From Crocodylus rhombifer (taxonomy: Eukaryota > Chordata > Crocodylia > Crocodylidae): 64,000 nucleotides of DNA. The position numbers and the translations under genes are program-made. Shown piece after piece: positions 1 through 12,170 of the stretch; within the stretch, counting starts at the first letter, position 1; every line of letters starts with the position of its first letter. Below the pieces are notes generated by a model. That model saw only the letters and a program-made list of their open reading frames with translations. It ran no database searches and was not told the origin of the DNA. The stretch spans positions 1-64,000 of the forward strand of contig JAVSML010001068.1 in assembly GCA_038503035.1 (NCBI GenBank), in the 5' to 3' direction.

Positions 1-33
<33 letters not shown>
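1..33. repeat. Poly-G run at window edge
   Basis: Thirty-three consecutive G residues directly abut a CR1 fragment. Related CR1 copies have a G-rich stretch at this point (near 38645), so this may be an expansion of it. It could also be an assembly or sequencing artefact at a contig edge. Confidence 0.9.
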
Positions 34-34
<1 letters not shown>

Positions 35-354
35 ACCAATCAATCAGCAGGCATTGGGGGAGTCACTATTCCCCCGTGCACTGCCAGGAGTGACCAGGAA
101 TAATGGTCACAAGCTGGCAGAGGGTAAAATTCAGATTAGACATCAGGAGGTGCTACTTCACTGTCAGGGCGGCTAGGATCTGGAACCAACTTCCAAGAGA
201 AGTGGTGCTGGCTCCTACCCTGGGGGGTTTTAAGAGGAGGTTGGACGAGCATCTTGCTGGCGTCGTTTGACCCCTGTATTATTTCCTGCCATGGTGGCGG
301 GTTGGACTAGATGATCTACTCGGGTCCCTTCCGACCCTAGAGACTATGAAACTA
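34..354 (+). mobile_element. CR1 LINE 3' end (actatgaa-tail subfamily)
   Basis: This is the C-terminal end of CR1 ORF2 plus the short 3'UTR. The translated block contains the family phrases VTRNNGHKLAEG and WNQLPREVV, here with frame errors. It is followed by the conserved 3'UTR hairpin region (gactagatgatctactcggg) and the tail actatgaaact. The same sequence is shared with copies ending near 25377 and 38961. It is 5'-truncated, as most CR1 copies are. Confidence 0.9.
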
Positions 355-1189
355 AATGTACTGAGTAACAGAATTGTGCCTAGTCAGCTTATATCAGGTT
401 TTTGTTTTTTTTATTAGCTTTATAAAGCTAAATTACAGAATGGTCTGGGATGTAGAGAAGCCATCTTGGTCACAGGCATGAAGTATCAAGAATTGATTTG
501 AAGTTACAATATGAGCCGAGATCCAATACATCAGTTGAAATAAGAAACCTCAACCAGCTCCCATGCTCTTAAGGGGGAGTTAGACAAATGAATAAGCAGG
601 ATTTGCCCTTTACTGAGCATCATGTCTTTCAGAAAAGAGCCTAACATTGTCTTAGTCAATAGCAAATATGTGATTATAAACTGACAGGATATGTGAAGAT
701 AGGGAAAAGGCCAAGTTTAAAAAAACCAAAAAATCATCATGACTGTGCCAAATAGAGCCTAGCAGATCTTTTGATTTACTGGCCACCAAAAAATAAGTAC
801 TTGCTTTGTTTAATTTATTCAGTAAATGAAAAGTAAAAACAAAGAAACAAAAATAGTTTTAGAATAAACAAGATGCTTTAGTTGACCTGAAAAAGTTTAG
901 TTTTTAGTAGTATTTTTTCCTTTTAAATTAACCTGAAATAAATTTGTTAAGAAAATAGTATTTCAAAACCACAACACTGCATTCTGATATTTTCAAAATA
1001 AAATGTTTAATGTGTAGACTTCTAAAACCATCTGTTTATTTTTGTTTGGGTGAAACAATTTGAGGAATGATGAAAATCTCAAGAATTTGTATCCGTATTT
1101 TTTCCAGCAAGAAAAGAGGAGAAAAAAAAAAAAGTGACCAAAAATGTATCCCATAAGTCAAAATCAAACTTATAGCTGGTAGGTTGCAT
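355..1189. other. Unique AT-rich DNA
   Basis: I see no coding region, RNA gene or recognised repeat. The stretch is rich in short A and T runs. Confidence 0.6.
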
Positions 1190-1197
1190 ATCTAATC

Positions 1198-1525
1198 CAG
1201 TGATCCTCACCCATTTTAGACTTCAAAAATCACTCTGCCATAAATTTGTCTGATTTTAGTGGCAACCCATTTCAAAGTAACTTCACTTATTTTACCATAT
1301 TAAAACATAATAGGAGGCATTCTCGTGTTGGAAAGAACTCAAAAGGACCACAACAGGTCAGAATATTTTTTGACACAATGGGTTTCTATTTAGAATCTTT
1401 GGGTTTACTGTGAATTGTGTGTGTTGGCACACTTAACAGTGCTAATAATGTGTGGTACCCCACAAGACCCTTAAAGAATCTTGTGGCACATTAGGTTTTC
1501 GTGGAACTCCAGTTGAGAATCATTG
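1198..1525. mobile_element. Non-autonomous hAT-type DNA transposon (328 bp)
   Basis: The left end (cagtgatcctcaccc) and the inverted right end (caatgattctcaact) match at about 11 of 15 positions. Both resemble the hAT terminal motif CAGTGGTTCTCAACC. Flanking 8-mers atctaatc (1190-1197) and atctaact (1526-1533) agree at 6 of 8, which fits the 8-bp target duplication of hAT elements. There is no transposase ORF. Divergence implies an old insertion. Confidence 0.75.
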
Positions 1526-1533
1526 ATCTAACT

Positions 1534-3245
1534 AATGCTATGATCAGTGGCAATCTGCTTCAGAGGGAAAGAAGGAAGAGAGAGTCATGTGTTATTATTT
1601 ATCAGTACACAGTGTAATATTGTACAATCCCAATCCCTTCTGACAAACCTACTTTGCATATTTTAGATTCATCCCTGCATATCCTCTACAAGTTTACTCT
1701 TTGTCCATGTATATATTGAAATCTCATCTAAAATACTATCTTCCTTAAAGCAGATAATAAAATCATATGTACGGTATCTTTCTGACATTATTATTGAATA
1801 GTATACAGAACGCTGAAGTTAACAACACTCACTTTCACACATTATATCAGTTATGAATGCTTGTCAGAAATGTGCAGAATCAAAGTATTACTACATAATT
1901 TTTTTGACATCTAGTTAATGGAAGATTTACCTGTGTGATGTGATGAAAGATATGAATGAAGGAATATAAAAGGTGATCCTTTTTGTGTCACTTACTGCAT
2001 GATCAAGTGTTTCTTCTGCATTTCAAAATCAAAGGGGTTCTATATTACTTTCTAAATGCTTTTATGTAATCAAACCATACATTATCATTATAGTTCTTTA
2101 AGATGGTCTTGCAAGAAAGATTTTTGTACAATAGAATCAAGCATTGTTTTATGTTTTTCCCCAAAAAAACAAATGGATTTTGTTATTTTTTAGTATCATT
2201 TCATTGTTTTGTTTCTTTTGTTGAATGCCAAAAAATACACGTATATGCTACTATAACTGAAGTGGCAGTAAGAGAATTATACCGAACTTTAAAAGATGTC
2301 CTGATGACCTGTCAGCTAGTATTGGCTTTTTGTCTCTTGAGTGCTGTGGAGTGTGTAATGCATTCTGATAGGCAGATGGATGTGAGAGTTTGATGTATTG
2401 ACATAGCACTAATAACCCCATCAGACCCAAAGATTAATGGCTTTATGTATGCCTCTCTCATCTATCATGTACCATGTTATCTAGAAAAAAAAAAAAAAAA
2501 AAAAAAAAAAGCACACCTTTCTTTTAGGGAAGTGATCAACAGTCTTATTAGTCTAATGGCTGGTGTAATGGTCCCAGTAGAGTAGAACAGTATTCCATTC
2601 ACAAGTATCCTAAAGCATTTACTTTTGTGCCTCTGTATTATTCCCAATTTAACAGCTGCATGGAGTTATATCATGTTCTGTTTTAAGCATTAATTTTTTT
2701 TTTTGCTTTTCAGCACTTTACATCTCATGTCTTATAAAAGTCGGTATAAAAAGAGTTAAGTGATCTCAAATAATCCTGCTGCAAAAAGCCATAAAACAAT
2801 AGGGACACACACCAGGCCTAGGGACACACTTTACTTCTTGCTAGGGTCTTGTCACAAGGCTTATAAAGCTTGCCAACTTCACATAGGAAACATTCTCTAG
2901 TCCTTCATTTAATGGGGTAATGCATTTCAAATTACAGTGGGCAAAAAGCTTCTGTAGTAGCTCTGGATCATTACTAGATATTTTGCCTATTAATAAGTTA
3001 ATAATTACTGTTGATACCAGATTCATCTTAAGACTCTTTAAAGCTAAGAGACCAGATTGCAAGGATTTGTCACAGAGAAAAATACTAGGCCCACTGTAAT
3101 CAGAAGCAACTCATTGATGCAGGAAAACCAAAATTCCATTCACTAAGTTTAAGGCTAGGGCTTTGTAACACATTACACAACTTGACACAGACTATAAAAT
3201 TCCAGCTAGTGCTTCCTGCAGTGTGTCCAATAACATCTGGCTGGA
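1534..3245. other. Unique AT-rich DNA
   Basis: No supported gene. The short ORFs here show no recognisable domain. The stretch contains the A26 tract at 2485-2510. Confidence 0.55.
2485..2510. repeat. A26 homopolymer
   Basis: Twenty-six A residues without interruption. No SINE or processed pseudogene body is recognised immediately upstream, so I treat it as a simple repeat. Confidence 0.9.
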
Positions 3246-3249
3246 GTAG

Positions 3250-3430
3250 AATTTATTTTATAGAAAGACATCCAATCTGGATCTAAAGGCTAAAAGACAA
3301 GGAGAAACCACCACTCTTATTAATCTAGTCTGGTGGTTAATTACCCTTACTGTTAAAAATGTCCCTGATTTTCTGTCCAAGCTTGTCTTGTTCCAACTTA
3401 GTCTCACTTCATCTTTCAGCTTCTCTGCTA
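3250..3430 (-). mobile_element. Old CR1/L3-like 3' fragment
   Basis: The plus strand contains phrases typical of antisense ancient CR1/L3 3' regions: 'gacatccaatctggat', 'gtggttaattaccctt' and 'actgttaaaaatgt'. No tail or target duplication is visible. The family assignment is from recall of sauropsid CR1/L3 consensus sequences and would need a library search. Confidence 0.55.
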
Positions 3431-3537
3431 AATTACTGACCCTTCCAGCATCATAGATTCATAGATGCTAGGGTCGGAAGGGACCTCAATAGATCATCGA
3501 GTCCGACCCCCTGCATAAGCAGGAAAGAGTGCTGGGC

Positions 3538-4341
3538 CTACATTACCCCAGCTAGATACACATCTAGCTTTCGCTTGAAGACCCCCAGGGTAGGGGAGAG
3601 CACCACCTCCCTTGGGAGCCCGTTCCAGACCTTGGCCACTTGAACTGTGAAGAAGTTCCTCCTAATATCCAATCTAAATCTGCTCTCTTCTAGCTTGTGG
3701 CCATTATTTCTTGTAACCCCCGGGGGGGCCTTGGTGAATAAATACTCACCAATTCCCTTCTGTGCCCCGCTGATGAACTTATAGGCAGCCACCAGGTCGC
3801 CTCTCAACCTTCTCTTGTGGAGGCTGAAAAGGTCCAGTTTCTCTAGTCTCTTCTCGTAGGGCTTGGCCTGCAGGCCCTTACCCATACGAGTGGCCCTTCT
3901 CTGGACCCTCTCCAGATTATCCGCATCCTTCGTGAAGTGCGGCGCCCAGAATTGCACGCAGTACTCCAGCTGCGGTCTGACCAGCGCCCGATAGAGGGGA
4001 AGCATCACCTCCTTGGACCTATTTGTCATGCATCTGCTGATGCACGATAAAGTGCCATTGGCTTTTCTGATGGTTTCGTCACACTGCTGACTCATGTTCA
4101 TCTTGGAGTCCACTAGGACTCCAAGATCCCTTTCCACTTCCGTGCCACCTAGCAGGTCATTTCCTAGGCTGTAGGTGTGCTGGACATTTTTCCTCCCTAG
4201 ATGCAGCACTTTGCATTTCTCCTTGTTGAACTGCATTCTGTTGTTTTCTGCCCACTTGTCTAACCTGTCCAGGTCTGCTTGCAGCTGCTCCCTGCCCTCC
4301 GGCATGTCCACTTCGCCCCATAGCTTAGGTGTCATCTGCAA
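3538..4341 (-). pseudogene. CR1 ORF2 thumb and C-terminal domain fragment
   Basis: A 267-residue open stretch that continues ORF2 after the frameshift, running to the ORF2 stop near 3538. Recognisable CR1 phrases are [63 protein letters not shown] and WNGLPREVV. It is almost free of internal stops, unlike the other copies. There is no catalytic role on its own. Confidence 0.93.
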
Positions 4342-4852
4342 ACTTGGACAGAGTACATTTCACTCCCTCATCCAAGTCGCTGATGAAGACATTAAAGAGT
4401 ATCGGTCCAAGGACCGAGCCCTGTGGGACCCCACTGCCCACACCCTTCCAGGTCAAAACCGACCCATCCACCACGACTCTCTGGGTGCGACCCTCCAGCC
4501 AATTCTCCACCCACCGGACTGTGCAGTCATCCAAGTCACAGCCCCTTAACTTGTTCATCAGTATGGGGTGGGATACCGTATCAAAAGCCTTCCTGAAGTC
4601 CAAGTATACGACATCCACCCCTCCTCCTGCATCGAGGTGTTTTGTAACCTGGTCATAAAAAGAGACTAGATTGGTCAGGCACGATCTGCCTGCCACGAAC
4701 CCATGCTGGTTTCCCCTCAGCATAACTTGCCCTGCCAGGCTCTCACAAATGTGAGCCTTGATAATTTTTTCAAAGACTTTGCCAAGGATGGAGGTGAGAC
4801 TAACTGGCCTATAGTCAGAGAGCTTCTTCCTGTATAGACGACTATAAACCAC
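4325..4852 (-). pseudogene. CR1 ORF2 reverse transcriptase fragment
   Basis: A 175-residue open stretch of non-LTR reverse transcriptase. Visible blocks in order are [17 protein letters not shown], the [16 protein letters not shown] block, [18 protein letters not shown] with the first catalytic Asp, [20 protein letters not shown], and FADDT with the catalytic Asp pair. In an active element this enzyme primes cDNA synthesis at a chromosomal nick. The endonuclease and the N-terminal part of RT are absent. A frameshift near 4325-4341 separates this segment from the thumb region. Confidence 0.93.
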
Positions 4853-4856
4853 AACT

Positions 4857-5372
4857 AAGTCATCCCTTCACCTTCACTATGTTACAATGAGCTTTGTGAG
4901 GGCTGCAAAATGCATACAATCATTCTTACAAGGCAATTTGAGCTTTCTGGTAGCATCCAACTTTAAGCAAGCCTCTACAGTGCTTGTCCTGGTCTGATGT
5001 CATCACAGGATGGGGACAAAAATACTTTTTGAAGTGTTTTCAAGTGATACATCTTTTGCTTCATCCAGGGGACATAGGTGGAATAATTGCCACGGGGCAC
5101 TTTTCTCCACACTGCCTCTATGGCATCCCTCAAATGGAATGTTTCAAAATGCCCGTAGTTAGGGGCAGTGTCAGCTTTCTAACCAGGGGGGTGCTAGAGA
5201 GACCAGAAGATATCTCTGGAGGGGCAGGGCAGTGAGGAGCTCACTGGACTCTCTACTGCCAGAATTCACATACTCCAGTCCCAGTCTCCTCTCTCTCCCT
5301 CTCACAGGAACAGAGGGGTAAAAGGGAATGGGGCTGAGAAGCCCAGTTGTACTAGTCATGGTGGGCCTCCAA
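4857..5372. other. Spacer between two CR1 copies
   Basis: No recognised gene or repeat. The short ORFs do not resemble known domains. Confidence 0.5.
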
Positions 5373-5374
5373 GT

Positions 5375-7214
5375 GCTGGAGTATAAGAGCATTGCTCAGG
5401 CATGCAGGGATGAAGTCAGGAAGGCCAAAGTGCAACTGGAGTTGAAGCTACCAAGTGACATGACAGGTAACAAAAGGGCTTCTACAAGTATGTTGGTAGC
5501 AAGAGGAAGGTCAGGGAAAAGTGTCAGTCTCATACTGAATGGGGAGGCAAGCTTGTGACAGAGGCAGCAGGGAAGGCTGACGTGCTCAATGCCATCTTCG
5601 CCTCAGTCTTCACAGGTAAGGTCAGGTCCCAGACTACTGCACCTGGCAGCAGTCTGGGGAGGAGATGAGCAGCCAACAGTGGTAAAAGAACAGGTTAGGG
5701 ACTATTTAGAAAAGCTGGACATACACAGGTCTATGGGATTGAACAGAATGCACTTGAGGATGCTGAGGGAGTTGGCTGATGAGACTGCATTGGTCATCAT
5801 CTTTGAAGACTCAAGGCAATCAGGAATGGTTCCAGATCATAGGAAAAGAGCAAGTGCCCATGTTTAAGAAAAGGAAAAAAGGAGGATCCAGGGAAGTACA
5901 GACCAGTCAGCCTCACTTCATTCCCTGAAAAATCATGAAGCAGGTCCTCAAGGATTCCATTCCTAGCATTTGGAGAAGGCGATTAGGAATAGCTAGCATG
6001 GATTCACCAGGGGCAAGTCATGCCTAACCAACCTTCTATGGCCTTCTATGATGGGATGATTGGCTCTGTGGATGCAGGGAGACCAGTGTATGTGGTGTAC
6101 CTTGATTTTAGAAAGGCTTTTGATACGGTCTCCCACAACATTCCTCACAGGCAAGCTAAAGAAGTACAGGCTGGAAGAAATGGCCTGGAAGGTGGACAGA
6201 AAACAGAAAAAAAAAAAAACTGTATGGATCATTGTGTTCAGAGGGTAGTAATCAATGGCTCAATGTCTAGTTGGCAGCTGGTATCAGGTGGAGTATGCCA
6301 GGGGTCAGTCTTGGTATCGGTTCTGTTCAATGTCTTCATCAAATGACCTGGAAGATGTCATAGAGTGCACCCTCAACAAGTTTTCAGATGACACCAAGCT
6401 GGGGGGAAATAGTAGATACACTGGAGGGTAGGGCTAGGATTCTGAGTGACCTAGACGAATTGGAGGATTTGGCCAAAAGGAATCTCATGAAGTTCAACAA
6501 GGACAAGTGCAAAGTCCCGCACTTAGGACAGAACAATTCCATGCACCAGTACAAGCTGGGGGCTGACTGGATGGGCAGCTCTGCAGAAAAGGGCCTTGTG
6601 GTTACAGTGGACAATAAGCTGAATATGAGCCAGTGTGCCCTTGTTCCAAAGAAGGCTAATGGCATACTGAGCTGTATTAGTAGAAGTGTTGCCATTAGGT
6701 CAAGAAAAAAAGTGATTTATTCAACACTGGTGAGGCCATATCTGTAGTACTGTGTTCAGATTTGGGTCCCCCACTACATAAAGGATGTGGACACATTGGA
6801 AAGACTGCAGGCAAAGGCAACAAAAAATGGTGAGGGGGCCGGGGGACATGACTTATAAAAGGAAAGACTGAGGGAACTGGGGTTATTTAGTCTAGAGAAG
6901 ATGAGACTCAGAGGGATGTAACAGCAGCCTTTAACTACCTGAAGGGTGGTTCAAAAAAGGATGGAGCTAGACTGTTCTCAGTGGTGGCAGATGACAGAAC
7001 AAGGAGCAACAATTTCAAGTTGCAGCATGGGAAGTTTAGGTTAGATATTAGGAAGAATTCTATCAGTAGGTGGCTAGTAAAACACTGGAACAGGTTACCC
7101 AGAGAGGTGGTGGAACCTCCATTCTTGGAGGTTTTTAATACCTACCTAGACAAAAGCTTTGGTTGGGGTGATCTAGTTGGGGATGGTCTTGCTTTGAGCT
7201 ATAAGAGATTATAG
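5375..7214 (+). mobile_element. CR1 LINE copy 3, degraded
   Basis: A 5'-truncated CR1 beginning in the endonuclease-RT linker (EYKSIAQACRDEVRKAK) and running to the 3'UTR. Broken pieces of RT are visible: [14 protein letters not shown] near 6098-6140, a GSVLVSVLFNVF-like block near 6303-6342, and a KFSDDTKL version of the catalytic box near 6379-6402. These are followed by the thumb (LSDLDELEDLAKRN) and C-terminal (LDIRKN) regions. Many frameshifts and stops are present. It is the same subfamily as the outer copy at 21068-25757, whose 3'UTR lacks the actatgaa tail. Confidence 0.9.
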
Positions 7215-8384
7215 ATCTATATATCAATATCTATAAATCTTTTCTATCCCTGCTCTTCCAGTTAAAAGTTCATTTGAATCTACTAAGGGGCTTTTCCCTA
7301 CTATACATTTCTTTTATTTATATTTATATGCCATCTTATCCAAAGAAGGTTCATTATATATGCTGTAAAATTGGGACCTTCTTCAAGCAAACTTGTTCTT
7401 GGCTTGCTTTAGTTCTGTGTAGCATCAAGTGGGTCTTTGCAATTCATTTCAGGGGTTGTTTGGGTTTTTTGCTATTTTAAGAAAAAATGAAAAAGTGAAT
7501 TCCCTGCATTTGCTTAATTCAAGCATTTAAAATGGTTATTAGGATTTAAAACTATCGACATTATGTTGCAGTAGTACAGTCTCTCAGGATTACACCTGTC
7601 CACAGAACGGCACAAGCTTAAAATCAAGCATGCACTTAAGTGATTGACTGGATTGGGAGAGAGTGTTACCCAAGTGCTTTGTAGGAGACAGAAGAGTGAG
7701 GACAGAACCCCCTCCCCCCCCCCCGAAGTATATCTATATTTATCAAATCATATAATTTGACACAGATTACTAGAAAGAATGATGCAGGCAGCCATGAAGC
7801 TCCTCAAATGCAGCCAACTATAATGCGTCTCCTCACAGATCTGCAATACCCAACTTTAGAGGCACTAGACCAATTTACAATAATCCAACATCTGGCCCAT
7901 TGTTTAAAACCTGTTCCTCTCTTGTCTACAGTTGCCCAAAGTTTCACTTTGCTGTCTTCAAAATCTGTGTTTTGAATCAAATAACTGAATTCCTTCCTGA
8001 TCAGTGCCACACAGCTTGCATATTACAACAAACACAATGAACTGGTTAGGGCACCAGAACACTTCCAACCAAAACATGTTGAATCTAAGGATTTATACTT
8101 TGGACCCTATTCTGTAACTATTTAGAAATGCATCATATTTTGTCACGTACAACACACCTAAAGAAAGATATGCATCTTGTTTTTGAAAGGCAGAATAAAG
8201 AGAAAAAGATATTTCCTTTAAAATATTGACAAGTAGTAGTAAGTAACTGAGTAGCAGGTTCTGTAGCAGGAGCCTCTGCTCAGGGGAAAGAGAAAGCATC
8301 TGTGGCCAGCAGCTCAGAAGCCCCACTGCAGCCTTACTTTTGCTTTCGCCCTCCTCTACCCAGCAGAAGCAGAAGCAAGTATTA
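7215..8384. other. Unique AT-rich DNA
   Basis: No supported gene or repeat apart from a C-rich run at 7708-7724. Short ORFs are unremarkable. Confidence 0.5.
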
Positions 8385-8462
8385 CCATATTTCCTTGCTT
8401 ATAGTATGCAATTCAGTTTCCATCAGCTACATTTTGGGGGAAAAGTGCATATTATATGTGAG
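8385..8462. repeat. Possible TIR fragment of a DNA transposon
   Basis: The segment ccatatttccttgcttatag is followed by an inverted counterpart gtgcatattatatgtgagca about 30 bases later. This resembles the 'tatttnctcgcatataagacgc' ends of some widespread vertebrate DNA transposons. Too short and diverged for class assignment. Confidence 0.35.
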
Positions 8463-11400
8463 CAGCTGATGGATTTATTTTAAATTGGTAACTTTACATA
8501 CTTGCACAGGCCAGCACAGGATGAGGGCCAAAGGATAAAAGCGTGCTCCTACCTTTCTCATGCTGATAGTTCATACAAGTGAGGAACAAATTAGACTTCC
8601 TCTTTTGGCCTTCACTTTCCTGTGACAGAATAAGAGTCAGTAATAAGTAGTAGTTAAAGAATACCCTACAGCCTGTTTGTTTCTGAGGCAGAGAATTTCA
8701 CCTGGGCAAGTGCCAAACCTAATGGCATTTTAGTGCTCTTTACTGAGAATGTCTGTAAAGCTTTGAAAATCTTAAAGACATTAATGAAAATAAAGACTCA
8801 TCCTGTCATGAACAAGGCAGCTAGTGCTTCATATTCCAACATGAAGACATCACTCAGCACCCTTTATGAATAGCCCCCAGCAATGTGCTAAGGGGATGCT
8901 GACAAGAAAGCACTTACTACCACAAGTGCTGAAATGGGGTTTGATCTGCAAAGTGCTGAGAATTCTTGGCTCATTTTATCAAAGTATGTGTGTGAGAATT
9001 TATCCTTGATTGCAAACAAACTGTATTTGGGCTTAAAGTCAAGCCTGCATGTAAGTGCTTTGTGGGATCACAAGTACTCACTCAGCAAACTGTAGAAGTG
9101 AGGGCAGAGAAAACAGATGTGCATTTCATTTGGAGCTAGACTGTGCCAAAATGAGAAAGTTGATTTCATTTGGAGCTAGATTGTGCCAAAATGAGAAAGT
9201 TGTTAAAGCCTGTTCTAGCTTCCATTGAAGTCATTGGCAAAACTCCCGATGACTTTAACAGACCTTTTCAGGAAGAGTTGTGGCTGCTGGAGTAGTATTT
9301 AACTCTGCTCCCCCTTGCTCCAAGAGGATGGCTGTTTTCTGTGAAATTGCAGTCAAATGCAAAGTAAACAGATGGACACAGCTGAGGTAGATATTTGCTT
9401 TCCAATTCATTTCAGCAATTGTACACCCAGGTATTGCTTATAACACACTAAACAGCTTTTAGACAAAAAAAACCTGTTGACCTTCCCAAAGTTGTACCTT
9501 GATGAGAATGAGAGATATGTTTCTTATTCAACATGCACTTAAAACAGGGCCAGCTATTGATTTCCCAGGAGTTTAATCTGGATTCTTAGTGATTCAAAGG
9601 AGATCAAAATCAGGTGTGGTAAGTATGGAGAAAAGAAAATAGGCTGAGGTAATCGAGCAATTTGTGTGCACAATTTGTTATAGTGGAGCAACCTCCGACA
9701 GGTCAATAAAAGGTTAAATCCAAAACTCCTTCTGTTCTATCACCATAAGAAAATGTTAGACCTTTAAGAGTATTTTCCCATCATGTTTTCTTATTGTCCA
9801 AAATTTGCCTTTCATTTCAACTTCCCAGGAGATGGAGGAAGAAGTGAGAATTCTCTCAGTGGGTTACAGTTTTCCCCAGCCTTCCACAGAACCATGATAT
9901 AGTACTGGTACCTCATTGTTGTGGCCTAGACATACCCCCTGCTGTAACTCACATTAGCCCACGAACCCATTTAGATATGTCAATGGATTCTCAGCTCTGG
10001 CTAAGGGTAACTCCACCCATGTGCACTCTCTTGCTTTCCTCTACAGTGGCTTGAGTGAACTAGAAGAGGAAGGAGAGTTCTCATACGTATCAGTCAAGGG
10101 AGAAGGGGTTTCATACCAGTGCCAGATTATGACAGGCAGAGGCTCTAAGCTACGTCTATTTTAAGGAGGCCCCATACGATAAAAATAATCCAACATATAT
10201 TTTTATCATATTAGAATGAAAATGTCCATATTTAGAAAGTCATTTCCCCATATCACCTTTAGCTATCACCTGATTATTATAAAACTTGATATTGAGTCAG
10301 GTTTTTTTCTTACTTAGAAGCCCATCATATTGTGAGGCCCTGAAATGTAGCTTAAGTAGTTTAAGCCTAAAGCCAGCACTGTTTCATACCCAAACGAAGA
10401 AGGGAGCAACTGTTTTCCCCCACCTCTACTCATATATTTTTTCACTGCATCTCTATGGAGTTTTTCAAGCCCTAGTTTGTTTACTTTACTTTCTTCACTC
10501 CGGCACACTACTTACTAATGCTTTGTTTTGCTGAGGTATGCATGTGTAGCCTCCACTGCAGTGGCGACTCTTTTATCCATGGCTACACCCAAAGACAAGC
10601 GCCTTTTACAAACATCTGAGTTATCCAGTCTATATCCTACAATACATTATTTGAATACCATGTAGTCCAGCTAGATACTTAAAATTAAAATCACTTACTG
10701 CTTGATAAAGTGGTTTCCACTGCTTTAAAAGTTTCAAAAGGGGGGAAAAAAAGTAAGAGCTACTTTCTATTATTTGGTGAATCCACATCCTGGTACTTCA
10801 ACATTAAAAATAAGCTTGTAACATTAGGTGTGTCATACTTTAAATGGCACTTGATATTTATTAGAGAGGAAAGATTTCTTCGTTGGGGATGAAGTGATAA
10901 AAGACTTCATTTTTAGTAAATTTCTCAAATGCTGGGATTTTATATTTATGGCTTACACTCTCATTTGTAGAGTACAGCTGCCACTGAAATCAGTGGGCTA
11001 AATCCATCTTGGGCATAGCTCTGCATTTGTCTATGGAGTTGTATATATTGTACATCTGACACATTAGGATTGTTTCACATATTTCTGGGGAGGCTGTAGA
11101 TGACACTATGGCTGATGCAGGAGCCATATCAGATCTTTGTTAGAATAAATATCTAAGCTTTGACCTCTATATTTTTTCTTTTACAGCATCCAGATGGGAG
11201 AAACATCTGGTCAGCCTCTTTCAGCATGCTAGTGGTACACTGTGTTTAGTTTGGGATACATTATCAGGAAAATAGCAAATTTTAGAAAACAGCAAAAAGT
11301 AGTAAAAGAGATACAAGGAAGATCAGCAGGTCAAGGGACTGATTAAGGAAATATTAAAAATGGTTAAACCTTAGTTAAAACAATGAGACCTATCACGGTC

Positions 11401-12162
11401 TACAGATAGTTGAAGGGTCTCTTTCTGGCCTTTTACATAGTACTATAAGCAGGAAGAAATTAAAGGGAAAATTTGAATGAATATCAGAGAAACATTTTTG
11501 TAACTGAGCTGTAATTGTATTATGCTGTGGAAATATATTACAAGGGAAGCAGCCAATACCCGTCATCTGGGTTATTTAAAACTACGCCACACAAAAGAAT
11601 TGAGAAACACGTTGTATGAGACCATCCGGAACCAGCTGGGAGATAGATCAATAAATAGACATATGTGAAACTTCCTGAATTTTGAGTGAGACTGAATCAA
11701 ATTTTAATAACATCTTTCACACAAATATTCTTTTGAACATTTTTTCTACCAGGGTTACAGATCACCTACAGGGTTTCCATAGAGATGGGCCAGAGCCACA
11801 AAACTCATAATCATCTCAAGGGGCTAAACTTGCCATAATATGAAATCTTCTCTTTTCAACCCTTTTTGTCTACCTCTTTGCTTGCATTCCAAAAGTACCT
11901 CTATCAAGAAGGTATTTATTTGGATGTGGCGTTTTGGGTCATTTCTATTTTTAAATTCCTTAGGCTATGGTTTCTGATTCAATTAGATATGGCATTCGTA
12001 TGGGAAAGATTCTGTTATTAGATAGAAGCAATTTTTAAGAGGCCAAACAGTCTAGTCAGAAGTTGGCAAAGTACAGAATTACTTGTATTACAAAAAGCAA
12101 TTTCAGGGCTTGGCCCTTAGACAAAGGTAAATGATTAGGTACATATAGACTTCAGTCCGATT
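8463..12162. other. Long unique stretch
   Basis: About 3.7 kb without a recognisable gene, RNA or interspersed repeat. The one structured feature is a 40-bp tandem duplication at 9123-9202. Confidence 0.5.
9123..9202. repeat. 40-bp tandem duplication
   Basis: Two adjacent copies of a 40-base unit (9123-9162 and 9163-9202) differ at one position, C at 9141 against T at 9181. The near identity points to a recent slippage or duplication event in otherwise unique sequence. Confidence 0.93.
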
Positions 12163-12170
12163 GCATTAGG

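Larger units (their letters stand above)
3450..4856 (-). mobile_element. CR1 LINE copy 2, 5'-truncated
   Basis: A 1.4-kb CR1 on the minus strand. Its 3' tail appears on the plus strand as catagattcatagatg, followed by gggtcggaagggacc. It carries the RT palm, thumb and C-terminal part of ORF2 in two frames, and is truncated inside RT upstream of the RPVSLTS motif. Reading quality is among the best in the window, suggesting a relatively recent copy. Confidence 0.95.

Noticed and set aside
3538..4852. Autonomous active CR1
   Set aside because: Endonuclease and ORF1 are absent and a frameshift splits RT, so it cannot encode a full ORF2 protein.
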